NCBI GenBank assembly: GCA_003577105.1
Contig: QEUQ01000005.1
Location: 19,318 to 83,317 of the forward strand
Length of the DNA stretch: 64,000 bases
Reading direction: 5' to 3'
From: Acidobacteriota bacterium
GTDB taxonomy: Bacteria; Actinomycetota; Acidimicrobiia; ATN3
The notes beneath the pieces were generated by a model. That model did no database searches and was not told where the DNA came from. It was given only the letters and a program-made list of their open reading frames with translations. This document shows, piece after piece, positions 45,614 through 54,807 of this stretch. The position numbers and the translations under genes were made by a program. The stretch's first letter is position 1, and each line of letters begins with the position of its first letter.

Positions 45614-46195
45614 CTACCCCTCGGTGACTACGACGGTCTTGCCAGATATCCCGACCGCTGCAGTGATCAGCATCATGCCGATGATGACCATCCATAGCGC
45701 GACGATGACTGCTATTACCCCAAGTGTCACCGACGGCCATGCGATCGCAGCGGATCCAACAGCTGCCGTGAGCACGCCTCGCACTACGTAGTGTCCGCTT
45801 CGCCCGCCCTGGCGTCTAACGACTGCGCCTGCGGCGATGCCGATGACTCCGCCCATGATCAGAAAAATCCCCAGCAGGATCGCGAGTGCGCGGGCTGAAA
45901 CATCGGGCACAAGTGCAAGCGGCACACCAAAGGCGAAAGACCAAATCCCCGATGCGAGGTAATACCCCCAACCATCGAGCTCTCGCCTGAGAGTCAACGC
46001 AGTGATCACCTCAAGAAGACCATTGGCGATCAATACGACACCCGCGATGAACGTCACTAGCTTCACGCTGCGGCCGGGCCAAGCTGCGACGGCTATGCCG
46101 CCCGCGACCAGTGCCCCGCCCGCGAGCGCGGGGAACCACCAGTAGTGCGACCCCTTGATCACCAGCGTGTTGTCGTTTCCTGCCGTGGTGGCCAC
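45614..46195 (-). CDS. HdeD/DUF308-family membrane protein
   Basis: A 193-aa membrane protein with six hydrophobic helices in three pairs, such as WFPALAGGALVAGGIAVAAW, LVTFIAGVVLIANGLLEVI and AILLGIFLIMGGVIGIAAG. This pattern and the GxxL-I-x-NGxxE element are typical of DUF308 proteins related to the acid-resistance protein HdeD. Its exact role is unknown. The GTG at 46195 was chosen because AGGAGG lies five bases upstream. It sits between the tRNA genes. Confidence 0.85.
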   Translation of the reverse strand: MATTAGNDNTLVIKGSHYWWFPALAGGALVAGGIAVAAWPGRSVKLVTFIAGVVLIANGLLEVITALTLRRELDGWGYYLASGIWSFAFGVPLALVPDVSARALAILLGIFLIMGGVIGIAAGAVVRRQGGRSGHYVVRGVLTAAVGSAAIAWPSVTLGVIAVIVALWMVIIGMMLITAAVGISGKTVVVTEG

Positions 46196-46401
46196 TGATG
46201 CCTCCTGAAGATTGGCCGAGCCGACATCGTCCTGAGAATTAGATCCAGACCGCAAGCCGGACCAACCCGATTGTGATCGCTCAGCTCGCCGGGCTCGTGG
46301 ACCGCAAGATGTGACGGCCCACGAGCTGACAAGCCTAGCCGAGGAGACACGGCCACCTACGGGATGTCCGAACTGACTCTTTCCACCATAGAATCGCCCG
46401 T

Positions 46402-46486
46402 GGAGGGATGGCCGAGCGGACTAAGGCGATGGTCTTGAAAACCATTGTGGGGCAACCCACCGGGGGTTCGAATCCCCCTCCCTCCG
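46402..46486 (+). tRNA. tRNA-Ser (anticodon UGA)
   Basis: Acceptor GGAGGGA / TCCCTCC, anticodon stem ATGGT / ACCAT with loop CTTGAAA (TGA), a long variable arm (GTGGGGCAACCCACC) and T-arm GGGGGTTCGAATCCCCC give a type II tRNA-Ser of 85 nt. CCA is not encoded. The arsM stop on the other strand lies only 2 bp beyond its 3' end. Confidence 0.95.
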
Positions 46487-46487
46487 C

Positions 46488-47342
46488 CTATTTCACCGCC
46501 GTCACCGAGACCGACGTGAGGTAGTGCCGGACATCGTCAATGCCGATGCCCTCATTGCCCCCAGATGACGCGCAACATGAGGTCGTGTCACTCCCCGAAA
46601 CCCACGAGGATCCTGCGTCAACGACGCTCACATCCCTAAGCCCAGCGCTCTGAAGCACCGATCGGTACTCATCCACCAGAAGTGTGTTGTCCCCGCATCC
46701 GATGAAGGTCGAGACGAAGTCAAGCATCTCCGGCGGAAGTGGCGAGCGCGTTGCCGTATCTGAGATTGCGACTCTCCCGCCGGGCTTGAGAACTCGGTGA
46801 ATCTCCTTGAAGACCTGGCCCTTGTCGGCCGCGAGGTTTATCACGCAGTTGCTGATCACAAGATCGACCGAGGAGTCAGCGACCGGAAGGTGCTCAATTT
46901 CACCAAGTCGAAACTCGACGTTCTCGACCCCGGCCTCCGCCGCGTTGGCGCGTGCCTTCTCGACCATCTCAGGGGTCATGTCAACCCCAATGACTTGTCC
47001 GCCTGGCCCCGCCTTCTTCGCCGCGATTAGACAATCAATTCCCGCGCCGGAACCGAGATCCAGGATCACCTCGCCCGGACGAATCGACGCAAGCGCTGTC
47101 GGGTTACCACACCCCAGCCCAAGGTTCGCACCTTCGGGAAGATCTTCGAGATCGCTCCGCTCATACCCCAGCTGTTCACTGTGGGAATCCGCGAGCTCCC
47201 GATCACCAGCGAATCCCCGTTCGCCATTGGCGGAGGCCGCATAGGTGTCACGGAGGCGTGACTTGGTCTGATCCGCCTCATCTACCCGGGGCGCTGCGAC
47301 CGCTGTAGCGCCGGCGCCACATCCGCAATTCGAATTGCTCAT
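46488..47342 (-). CDS. arsM: Arsenite S-adenosylmethionine methyltransferase
   Basis: A 284-aa enzyme that methylates arsenite to less retained or volatile methylarsenicals. SAM motif I is ILDLGSGAGIDCLIAA (about 93-108). The arsenic-binding cysteines are in place: LGLGCGNP (Cys78), ISNCVINL (Cys166) and FIGCGDN (Cys216). Extra Cys clusters at the N-terminus (NCGCG) and near the C-terminus (SCCAS) could bind further thiophilic metal. The start overlaps the arsR stop by ATGA, so it is coexpressed with its regulator. The family match and length are standard. Confidence 0.95.
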   Translation of the reverse strand: MSNSNCGCGAGATAVAAPRVDEADQTKSRLRDTYAASANGERGFAGDRELADSHSEQLGYERSDLEDLPEGANLGLGCGNPTALASIRPGEVILDLGSGAGIDCLIAAKKAGPGGQVIGVDMTPEMVEKARANAAEAGVENVEFRLGEIEHLPVADSSVDLVISNCVINLAADKGQVFKEIHRVLKPGGRVAISDTATRSPLPPEMLDFVSTFIGCGDNTLLVDEYRSVLQSAGLRDVSVVDAGSSWVSGSDTTSCCASSGGNEGIGIDDVRHYLTSVSVTAVK

Positions 47343-47650
47343 TTCGTCAGCTCCTTTATCAATTCGGCCGCACTCTTGAGCCCGGCCTGGTCAATTCGGC
47401 AGAAGACACGCCTGCCGTTGCGCCGGGTCTCAACGAGGCCCGCCGCCACAAGTTCCTTCAAGTGGTACGAAATCGTCGGCAGCGAGACATCGACCTCGGC
47501 CGCGACATCTGAGACAGTTGCCACCGAAGCGCAACATGCGTCTCCGCAAGTGCACTCGATCTCGCGCCCGTGAATTCCGGCGAGTATCGCCAGTCGGCTC
47601 TCGTCGCCAAGTGCCTTGAAGATCCTTGCCAGTTGCGCCAATTCGGTCAT
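47339..47650 (-). CDS. arsR: ArsR-family metalloregulatory repressor
   Basis: A 103-aa winged-helix repressor. ALGDESRLAILAGI and LPTISYHLKELVAAGLVETRRNG (shown in part) are the ArsR DNA-binding features. The sensing cysteines appear as ECTCGDACC, a dense cluster between helices that can bind As(III) and release DNA. It leads the arsR-arsM operon. A 24-bp inverted repeat lies about 70 bp upstream (47718-47741), likely its operator, in the region shared with the divergent oxidoreductase gene. Confidence 0.94.
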   Translation of the reverse strand: MTELAQLARIFKALGDESRLAILAGIHGREIECTCGDACCASVATVSDVAAEVDVSLPTISYHLKELVAAGLVETRRNGRRVFCRIDQAGLKSAAELIKELTK

Positions 47651-47717
47651 CTGCCACTACCCCTCGAAGGATTCGCACACCCAATGAGGATGAGCGCTTC
47701 AGGCTGACTATACTTCG

Positions 47718-47741
47718 ATAGTTCGATAACTGTCAAACTAT
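47718..47741. promoter_or_regulatory. Candidate ArsR operator
   Basis: ATAGTT (47718-47723) and AACTAT (47736-47741) are perfect inverted arms separated by 12 bp, in an AT-rich patch unlike its surroundings. The patch lies between arsR and the divergent gene at 47783. ArsR proteins bind such dyads over their own promoter, so both genes may respond to arsenic. Confidence 0.6.
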
Positions 47742-47782
47742 TGGTCGCAACGATCGTTTCTTCGGCCAATAGACTCAGTTCC

Positions 47783-48427
47783 ATGCGAATAGGACTGGTA
47801 GGGCCGGGAAAGGTTGGAAAGGGCCTCGCTGACAGGTGGGTCAAGCGGGGACATGAAATCCTCTTCAGCTTCTCGAGAAGCGAGGAGAAGCTTCGAGGCT
47901 ACGCGGCTGAATACGGAGAGCTTGGGCACTGGGGCACGCCACGAGATGCCGTGGAGTTCGGCGAAGCTACGGTTCTTTGCTGCAAATGGGAACAGACGCA
48001 AGAAGCTGTAGACGCGATGGGCGATCTCGCGGGAAAGACGCTCATCGAGACTGTGAACACGTTTCAAGACGACGGGACGATCGCGATAGGTCACTCGACT
48101 TCGGTCGCAGAAGAGATTTCCCACATGGCAGAGGGTGCGCTGGTGGTGCCGGCATTCAACTCGATTCCAGCGACTCTGCTCGCGCAGCCCGAGGACGTCT
48201 TCGGTGAGACCAAGGCCGCCGTCTTCTACTGCGGTGACGACCCGGGCGCCAAGGCCACTGCCAGACAACTGATTCAAGACGCCGGATTCGAACCGGTAGA
48301 CGTGGGGGCACTCAAGAGCGCCCGGCTGATCGAGCCCTTTGCGATGCTGACGGTTCAGGCCGCCATCAACCAGAAGATCCGCAACATCGGATTCTCGATG
48401 CTGCGGCCCAGAGACTCCGCTAGTTGA
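47783..48427 (+). CDS. NAD(P)/F420-type dinucleotide-binding oxidoreductase
   Basis: A 214-aa protein starting MRIGLVGPGKVGKGLADRW, a Rossmann GxGxxG site like that of the F420:NADP+ oxidoreductase and NADP-oxidoreductase-coenzyme-F420 domain family. Further family segments are ETVNTFQDDG and VVPAFNSIPA, with PVDVGALKSARLIEPFAML near the end. It might reduce F420 or NADP, or be a related reductase. The gene diverges from arsR, and its 3' end overlaps the stop of the secreted protein on the other strand by 8 bp. A link to arsenic is possible but not shown. Confidence 0.78.
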   Translation: MRIGLVGPGKVGKGLADRWVKRGHEILFSFSRSEEKLRGYAAEYGELGHWGTPRDAVEFGEATVLCCKWEQTQEAVDAMGDLAGKTLIETVNTFQDDGTIAIGHSTSVAEEISHMAEGALVVPAFNSIPATLLAQPEDVFGETKAAVFYCGDDPGAKATARQLIQDAGFEPVDVGALKSARLIEPFAMLTVQAAINQKIRNIGFSMLRPRDSAS

Positions 48428-51400
48428 AGCCCACCACGTCGTGGCCGCCGCTGACCCCGGTGCCCACGCCCGGATTCGCGTTGAAGTACATGGGCCGCTC
48501 GACGAGAGGATTCGGCCCAGATGTCGTCTCTATCTTCACTGAGACCTCCCGCCCAGACGGCACCACAGAGTTAACGCGAATAGTCGTACGCGACTGAGGA
48601 GGCAGGGTAAGGGGATTCGGACCTGACGGTGCCCCAACGTCGAAGTAGTAGGTGATATTGACCGTCGAGGCCACCGAATCAGGATTTTGCAGCGTCATCC
48701 ACTCAACAAACCCAGTACCCGTGTAACCCTCGGCGAAATAGGTACTAGCTCCAGTTGTGCTCGCGCCCACCACTACGTGCCCGCCGTTGGCGACGGCTCC
48801 GAGCACCGGATCCGCGTTGAAGTACATCGGGCGCTCTGCGACGATCGGAGGTCCGGTGACATCAATCCGAACCGAGACATCTCGCCCGGGAGCACCGATC
48901 TCATCGTTGACGCGAAGCGTCGTCCTCGAGTTCGCCGGAAGCGGATATACCTTCACTAGCGGCGGGCCTGAGGAAAACGCATAGGTAATCGTCGCGGTAC
49001 TCGCCGAACCGTTTGGATTCTGCAGCGTCAGCCACTCAACAAACCCCGGCCCCGTATAGCCCTCCGCAAAGAGCCATGTATTCGCGGGGGATGTGGCGCC
49101 TAGAGTCACGTGACCACCAAAGGCTGCAGTGCCAAGTACCGGATCCGCGCCGAAGTACATCGGGCGCTCGGCAACCACGGGAGGCCCGGAGATAACCGCG
49201 AATTTCGTTGAAACATCACGGCCGGATCCCACTTCCGATGCAGCGTTGATCGTCATCCGCTGACCCGGTTGAACAACGTAGTTCTTGACGAGCGGCGCGC
49301 CCGACGTGAATGCATAGGTTGCCTGGACGGTCGAGGGCGCTTCGCCAGACGGATTTAGGATCGTCAGGTACTCGACAAACCCCGTGCCGGTGTAACCCTC
49401 GGCGAAGTACCACTCATTTGAGGGCTTGGGAGCAGCGACTGAATCGTGACCGCCATCAAGCGGCGTGACACCTGGGTTACCGGCGAAATACATGGGGCGT
49501 TCGACGATCACTCCGGGTCCCACTTGGGTCGCGATTCTTACACCGCTTGCGACGCCCCCACCGAGTTCGGCGTTGACGTGAACCGTCCGCCGCGATTGTG
49601 GATTGACCGTGTATGTGCGGTACTGCGGCGCTCTGCCCTCTATGTAGTAGGTCGCGATTACGGTCGAAGCGACCCCCGGATCGACATTGCCAAGCGTTAA
49701 GTACTCCGACGATGCAAAACCCGAGTTACCCGTGTATCCCTCGGCCAGATACGCGTTGTACGGCAACCCGGCGTGGGTTGCAGGTGTCTCTGTCGCGGTT
49801 GACGGAGCCGAATAGGCGGGGAGGCCGTTGTGAGAAAAGAGTCCGTAGGAGTACTGAGTCCCGTTGGTTAGACCCACGTCGGTATAGGTGCTTGCATACC
49901 CATCAAAGACCGTGACGCCGTCTGATACCGATGCGGGCGGGCTCGCTCCGACCTTGCGAACGACGCGCACTCCGGTGAAACCGGTCGCAACGGGATTAGT
50001 CCAGAAGAGACTGACTTGCTGATCATCAGCTCTCGCTGTCACACCCGATGGCGCGGGAGGTGCCGAAGTCGAGCAACCCGGGATCGAAAACTTTCCGATC
50101 CTGGTGCGCCAACTCGTAGATGACGTGCTTGAGTAATACTCGTTGGTGTACCAGAAGGTGCAGTCGTCAGCGGGATCGATGCTCATGTGGCTGTAGTCGC
50201 CCCAGCGCCCAGAGGAATGCGTCTGGGCGCCGACGCCAAAGTTCATTGTTGTCGAGCCTTGCCCCATGGTCCCCAACGCATCGCTTGTGCGCCTGCCCGC
50301 GTATGCGATCGCCGGATAGTTGAATGGACTCGACCTCGAATAGCCCAGCGCGATCGATCCCGCACCGTCAATTGCGAGCGATCCCATCCAAAAGTGCTCA
50401 CTCCCACTCGATTGGTTGCCTTCCTGGAAAAGGAAGGGAACGGATGAGACGCCGCGCAACTCGACCCATCGAATCATCGCAACCTGACTGATAAAGCCCG
50501 TCATGTTGAAGACCAGCGACTCATACGAACCGAGATTCCGGTAGACCAACCTCTGCATCGGCCGGATCGGAATCGAATCGAGCCTCTGGCTCGTGCCCAA
50601 TTGGTGTACGCAACGCGGAATGTCTGGACACCCGGCGGATGTCACTTCAAGTGGGAGGGGGGAGATCCCTACTACGCCCCCAAGCACCAATGACGACATG
50701 GAAGGAATTGCCCAATTTGCGTTGAGCCGATAGACAACGACCGTGTCTGGCAAAGGGCTGCCCGTCCAGAGACCGACCATGGGATTGCCGACCCCAGGCG
50801 GCGGCAATGTTCCGCCGTCGATGTCAGCGGGAATCAGCCCGTAGGCGGCAGAACCGGTCTGGAACCAAACTGAATTCATCGGGCTACCGGCAATCATGGC
50901 ATTGCGGTCGAAAGCGGCGGCAAGCATCCCCTCAAAGGCGCCTGTGGTCATGTTGAACAGCCAGCTAGTCATGTGATAGCCATCGGTCCAACGCCCGTAC
51001 TTCGGGTAGTCCATGAGTTGCCCTGTCGGCGACACAAAGGAATACCGGTTCCATGCCCCCGTCGGATTGCCTGTCGCGGAGACCGCCATGCAGGTATAGA
51101 ACGGAGCTATCGGCGCGCCATAGCCGTCACGGTTGAAGGCAACCTCGGAGTAGAAGAACCGGTCAGCCGCGCGGTCATAGAGGACGATCGGATCTCCGCT
51201 GTTGGAGGTCGAGCAGATTCCTCCCATGCCGGCCCAGATTGCACTCGAGGCGAACGGTGACAGAGAAGTTCCGCCGGTCTTGTCGTAAACCGCAATTGTC
51301 CGGTTCGTCGCCTGCATGTAGTGATTCGGCCCGGCCGCACCAGTCGGATCCGGCGGAAGACCGGCGCCTGGAGAACTTGCATTGATCCCGTCAAAGGTCA

Positions 51401-51959
51401 AAGTTGGCGAAGGGATGCGCGGCTCCGGGTCAGCAAACGCTCTCGGTGCGATTGCTCCGGCGGCCGGGGAGTCCGTGGCCTTGCCGGTGTCGGCCCCTTC
51501 TTCGGACAGATTCGGTGCCAAGGCAGCTTCATCTGACGTTGGCGATGTGGCGGGGCCCCACGGGAGTTCAGGAGTGAACTCGATCTGTGGCTCGTCGCTC
51601 GCACCAGGACTGCCGGCAAACTCGGGCGCTAGATCAGCAAGAGGACGCGACACCGAAACCTCTGAATGCTGAATCATCGGCGCACCCAAGTCAGTCGCTG
51701 CCTGGTTTCCAGGCGACTTCGAACGTTGCTTTCCGCCTGTTCCGGCGTGGTCGCTCACCGAGTCCTGCGATGAAGACGGCGTTCCGCCTGGCGATCTCCC
51801 TACGCCACCAGGCATAAGAGTGGATTCTGCCGATGCCCCGCTCCGGCCCGTCACACTCTGATCCTGGCCTCCCCCTCGCACCGCATAAGCAGCGGCAACT
51901 GCTGCCACAAGGACGACCGCCGTCAGTACGGCAAAAACGGTGCGTTTGTGGGTAGTCAC
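48420..51959 (-). CDS. Large secreted protein with four AEGYTG-type repeats
   Basis: A 1179-aa exported protein. The GTG at 51959 was chosen because GGAGG precedes it and a signal or anchor helix follows at once (VFAVLTAVVLVAAVAAAYAV). A low-complexity linker runs to about 200. Residues of about 210-630 form a beta-rich domain (PPDPTGAAGPNHYMQATN, then many aromatic-rich strands). A fibronectin-type segment follows (about 640-730, APSGVTARADDQQVSLFW). The last 440 residues are four tandem repeats of about 110 aa, each starting [YL]-F/L-AEGYTG and ending ERPMYF...GGH. The unit resembles the domain annotated DUF5719 (recollection, uncertain) and matches the C-terminus of the YVTN protein at 15851-17329. 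Confidence 0.8.
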   Translation of the reverse strand: MTTHKRTVFAVLTAVVLVAAVAAAYAVRGGGQDQSVTGRSGASAESTLMPGGVGRSPGGTPSSSQDSVSDHAGTGGKQRSKSPGNQAATDLGAPMIQHSEVSVSRPLADLAPEFAGSPGASDEPQIEFTPELPWGPATSPTSDEAALAPNLSEEGADTGKATDSPAAGAIAPRAFADPEPRIPSPTLTFDGINASSPGAGLPPDPTGAAGPNHYMQATNRTIAVYDKTGGTSLSPFASSAIWAGMGGICSTSNSGDPIVLYDRAADRFFYSEVAFNRDGYGAPIAPFYTCMAVSATGNPTGAWNRYSFVSPTGQLMDYPKYGRWTDGYHMTSWLFNMTTGAFEGMLAAAFDRNAMIAGSPMNSVWFQTGSAAYGLIPADIDGGTLPPPGVGNPMVGLWTGSPLPDTVVVYRLNANWAIPSMSSLVLGGVVGISPLPLEVTSAGCPDIPRCVHQLGTSQRLDSIPIRPMQRLVYRNLGSYESLVFNMTGFISQVAMIRWVELRGVSSVPFLFQEGNQSSGSEHFWMGSLAIDGAGSIALGYSRSSPFNYPAIAYAGRRTSDALGTMGQGSTTMNFGVGAQTHSSGRWGDYSHMSIDPADDCTFWYTNEYYSSTSSTSWRTRIGKFSIPGCSTSAPPAPSGVTARADDQQVSLFWTNPVATGFTGVRVVRKVGASPPASVSDGVTVFDGYASTYTDVGLTNGTQYSYGLFSHNGLPAYSAPSTATETPATHAGLPYNAYLAEGYTGNSGFASSEYLTLGNVDPGVASTVIATYYIEGRAPQYRTYTVNPQSRRTVHVNAELGGGVASGVRIATQVGPGVIVERPMYFAGNPGVTPLDGGHDSVAAPKPSNEWYFAEGYTGTGFVEYLTILNPSGEAPSTVQATYAFTSGAPLVKNYVVQPGQRMTINAASEVGSGRDVSTKFAVISGPPVVAERPMYFGADPVLGTAAFGGHVTLGATSPANTWLFAEGYTGPGFVEWLTLQNPNGSASTATITYAFSSGPPLVKVYPLPANSRTTLRVNDEIGAPGRDVSVRIDVTGPPIVAERPMYFNADPVLGAVANGGHVVVGASTTGASTYFAEGYTGTGFVEWMTLQNPDSVASTVNITYYFDVGAPSGPNPLTLPPQSRTTIRVNSVVPSGREVSVKIETTSGPNPLVERPMYFNANPGVGTGVSGGHDVVGFN

Positions 51960-52033
51960 ATGATCCTCCCCAGACCTGCAAGCGTGAGTTTTGCCTGCCC
52001 CCACAAGACTAGTAGCAGAAGCGCTCGCTCCGC

Positions 52034-53158
52034 TCAGGATCCTTGTTCGCGGTCGAACTCCGCAAGGCCGACCTCTCGATGCTCAGCTGCTGAGACCTGA
52101 GCCGCGATCGCAAATGCAAGTGTCGCGCGGGCGTCGTCGACGTCGAGCCTTGGCCGCGTGCCAGACCGGATCGACTCGATCAACGCAAAGGTGCCATCCC
52201 GGAAACTCGATGCCCAGTCCCACTCGATCGTGTGGAACGCGCTCTCCACTCCGTCGGAATACAGCACGACCGGTGCCTCCTCAAGCAGGCGCCCCTGGCA
52301 CTGGTTGACCCAGATGATCCCTTTCGACCCGCGGATTTCCATGCGGTCATCACTGACGTAGTAGTCCGAACGCACATCGAGACCGAGCGACGCGATCACC
52401 TCCCATGACCCGAAGCGAGGCATGCCGGCGTAGCGCCACGTGATCATGGCGGGCGCGTCGATCATGCCTCCGCCAGGCAGCTCGATCACGTTAATGAACG
52501 CGTGGACGGTCTCCACGGGATCGTCAACGAACATTCGCCCCATATGGAAACAGTGATACCCGTGGTCGAAGGTGGCCATGCCACCACCCGCAAGGGAAGG
52601 GTCGAGGCGCCATGCGTGCGCCTCCGGAGGGATGTGCCACCCCTGCCCGCTCCCCTGCTTGCCCGTCGCTGTTATCAGCCTCACTGAGAGAACCTCGCCG
52701 ATCTCCCCTTCGTCGATCAGCTTCCTCGCAAGCACATGCGGTGGATACCACATGAAATTCTCGAAGACCCTGAACTGAACGCCCCTCTCCGCTGCCGCGT
52801 CCACGTGGTCGTACAGACGGTCGTAGTCCTCGAGGGACGTTGCTGGTGGCTTCTGAAGCGAGACGTGCTTTCCCGCTTCGAGAGCCGCAATTGCCTGATC
52901 GACATGCAAGTGATGGGGCGTGAGGATTTCGACCACATCGATTGATTCGTCTGCGAGCATTTCGTTGAAGTCAGCGTATGGCTTGGCGCCCCATTCAGAT
53001 GCCCTAGCTGACCTGGTGGCCTCGTTCAAATCGCAGATCGCCGCAACAGTTGCCTCGGGGTGCTCGAGCCACCCAATGGCCTGCAGATCTGCGATCCTTC
53101 CACCGCCGACAAAGCCAGCCCTCAAGACTTCTCGACTCGTGTTCTTCTTCTCACTCAT
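52034..53158 (-). CDS. Gfo/Idh/MocA-family oxidoreductase
   Basis: A 374-aa NAD(P)-dependent sugar or cyclitol dehydrogenase type protein. The Rossmann site is RAGFVGGGRIADLQA, the family strand ICDLNE follows, and LQKPPATSLEDY takes the place of the usual EKP catalytic lysine motif. The C-terminal half has GGGMATFDHGYHCFHMGRMF with paired His residues of the active site. The ATG at 53158 is preferred because the earlier TTG at 53206 would overlap the ribosome site of the divergent gene. The substrate is unknown. Confidence 0.9.
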   Translation of the reverse strand: MSEKKNTSREVLRAGFVGGGRIADLQAIGWLEHPEATVAAICDLNEATRSARASEWGAKPYADFNEMLADESIDVVEILTPHHLHVDQAIAALEAGKHVSLQKPPATSLEDYDRLYDHVDAAAERGVQFRVFENFMWYPPHVLARKLIDEGEIGEVLSVRLITATGKQGSGQGWHIPPEAHAWRLDPSLAGGGMATFDHGYHCFHMGRMFVDDPVETVHAFINVIELPGGGMIDAPAMITWRYAGMPRFGSWEVIASLGLDVRSDYYVSDDRMEIRGSKGIIWVNQCQGRLLEEAPVVLYSDGVESAFHTIEWDWASSFRDGTFALIESIRSGTRPRLDVDDARATLAFAIAAQVSAAEHREVGLAEFDREQGS

Positions 53159-53192
53159 GAGCGGGATACTAAGGGACTCCGAAGGAGGAACG

Positions 53193-53594
53193 TTGCTCGA
53201 CGACAAAATGATCTACCGGCTTCGCCGGTTCCTGCAGCACGGCCGGATTGGTATTGGCGTTATCTCGCTGGCGCTCCCGGGATTGATCCTCTCCGCACTC
53301 GCGGTCAAGAGAACTGGCGCGACGCGCATGCTAGTTCGACTCTTTGGCTCGCGGGAGATTGCGATGGGTGCCGGTGCGCTGATGGCAGAGAAGTCAGGCA
53401 ACGACGAGCTGTGGTTCAAGGCGGGCACGGCCGTGGATGCCGCCGATGCGACCGTCTTCGCTCTGGGATTTGTGACCGGAAGGCTCAGGCGGCCGCGGGC
53501 ATTCATCTTTGCCGTACTTGCTATTGGGGCCGCAGCGTGCGGGATGGCGGTGAGTGCCAACTCCGGCGAGGCGCCCGCAGCCGTAGCGGAGTGA
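53193..53594 (+). CDS. Small membrane protein, DUF4267-like
   Basis: A 133-aa protein with three or four hydrophobic helices (ISLALPGLILSALAV, FGSREIAMGAGALM, FIFAVLAIGAAACGMAV). The pattern recalls DUF4267 membrane proteins of unknown function. The TTG at 53193 has AAGGAGG just upstream and is the best start; an ATG at 53208 is the alternative. The stop overlaps the FIST gene start (GTGA), so the two are coupled. Confidence 0.65.
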   Translation: MLDDKMIYRLRRFLQHGRIGIGVISLALPGLILSALAVKRTGATRMLVRLFGSREIAMGAGALMAEKSGNDELWFKAGTAVDAADATVFALGFVTGRLRRPRAFIFAVLAIGAAACGMAVSANSGEAPAAVAE

Positions 53595-54757
53595 CCAAGT
53601 TCGGCGTCGGGATATCGGAGCATCCCGAGGCTGCCGTCGCTGCCGGCGAGGCGCTCGGCCAGATATCTGACCGCTTTGAGGGTGAGCGACCCGATCTCAC
53701 CGTCGCTTTCTTCACTCCTCAGCACCTCTCGCAATCAAGGAATATCGCTAACGCGATCCACGAGATCCTCATGCCACGGGCCGCTATCGGCGCCTCGGTT
53801 TCAGGCGTGATTGGCGGCGGACAGAGCATTGAGGCGGGTCCGGGAATCTCGATTTGGGCCGCCAAGCTCGATGGAGTCCGCGTGACGACGATGCTTCTCG
53901 ATACGTCTAGTTCACTCGATGGCGGCGAGGTGCGGGGCTGGCCAGACCACGGATGTGAAGCGGGAACGCTCATTCTGTTGGCAGATCCGTTTTCGTTTCC
54001 TCTTGACCGTTTTCTCGCCTCGCTGAATGTGAATCTCCCGGAGGTCGCTGTGGCAGGAGGCTTCGTCTCCGCCGGAGTGGCACCTGAGGTGAACCGTCTC
54101 ATTGCAGACCTGTCCACAGCCGGGCGCGGTGCCGTAGGCGTGCTCGTAGAGGCTTCACCACTTATAGATACGGCGGTTATTGAGGCAAGCCGTCCGATCG
54201 GAAAGGCCTTCACCGTGACCGCTGCCGAAGCGGGAACCATCTTCGAGCTGGGCGGCAAGCCCGCTCTCGAACGTCTCGAAGAGACATTCAACGAGATCGA
54301 TGTGGAGTCCAAGCGCCTGATGTCAGCGGGCATGCAATTGGGCACCGTCCTCAACGAACAGCAAGATGAGTTCGGTCCGGGTGACTTCCAGGTTCGCGAT
54401 CTCGCCGGTGCTGACGAGTCAGACAAGTCGATTACCACCGGAGAGGTAGTCGAGGTCGGCCAGACGGTGCAGTTCCACGTCCGCGATCCCGCGGCCGCCC
54501 AGGAGAAACTTTCGAGGACCCTTTCAGCCGGAGACGACTCCGCTTCGGCTTTAGTCTTTGCACCAATGGGAGCAGGGATCGCTGACGAGGTGCTTGCCGG
54601 GGATCTACACAGATCCGGCGGCGGCGCCGTGTATCGCCCGTGTATCGCCGGGGCCTACTGCGCGGGTCAAGCCGGCCGGATCGGAAACGCGACCGCCCCG
54701 ACTGGCGGCAACCGTCTATTTCCCGACGCCGTGACTCTCGCAACCTTCGGAATTTAG
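53591..54757 (+). CDS. FIST-domain sensor protein
   Basis: A 388-aa protein with FIST_N and FIST_C domains, thought to bind small ligands such as amino acids in signalling proteins. The N-terminal part (AGEALGQISDRF, ADLTVAFFTPQHLSQ-like DLTVAFFTPQHLSQ, IGASVSGVIGGGQ) and the C-terminal end (SALVFAPMGAGI, PCIAGAYCAGQAG, TLATFGI) match the family. No kinase or cyclase output domain is attached. The GTG start at 53591 shares bases with the upstream stop. The neighbouring kinase-like protein on the opposite strand is a possible but unproven signalling partner. Confidence 0.85.
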   Translation: MTKFGVGISEHPEAAVAAGEALGQISDRFEGERPDLTVAFFTPQHLSQSRNIANAIHEILMPRAAIGASVSGVIGGGQSIEAGPGISIWAAKLDGVRVTTMLLDTSSSLDGGEVRGWPDHGCEAGTLILLADPFSFPLDRFLASLNVNLPEVAVAGGFVSAGVAPEVNRLIADLSTAGRGAVGVLVEASPLIDTAVIEASRPIGKAFTVTAAEAGTIFELGGKPALERLEETFNEIDVESKRLMSAGMQLGTVLNEQQDEFGPGDFQVRDLAGADESDKSITTGEVVEVGQTVQFHVRDPAAAQEKLSRTLSAGDDSASALVFAPMGAGIADEVLAGDLHRSGGGAVYRPCIAGAYCAGQAGRIGNATAPTGGNRLFPDAVTLATFGI

Positions 54758-54807
54758 CAGCCGCCCTGGCACACCAATCAGAGCGGCCCAGTGCTCCTAT
54801 GGCTGAC

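Noticed and set aside
48420..49800. Repeated DNA that could look like a CRISPR array or tandem DNA repeat
   Set aside because: The periodicity is about 330 bp, in frame, and explained by the four protein repeats; there are no short identical repeats with unique spacers.
53060..53590. Longer N-terminus for the FIST protein
   Set aside because: The extra 177 residues overlap two supported genes and are Arg/Cys-rich; the GTG at 53591 overlaps the upstream stop and starts the FIST domain.
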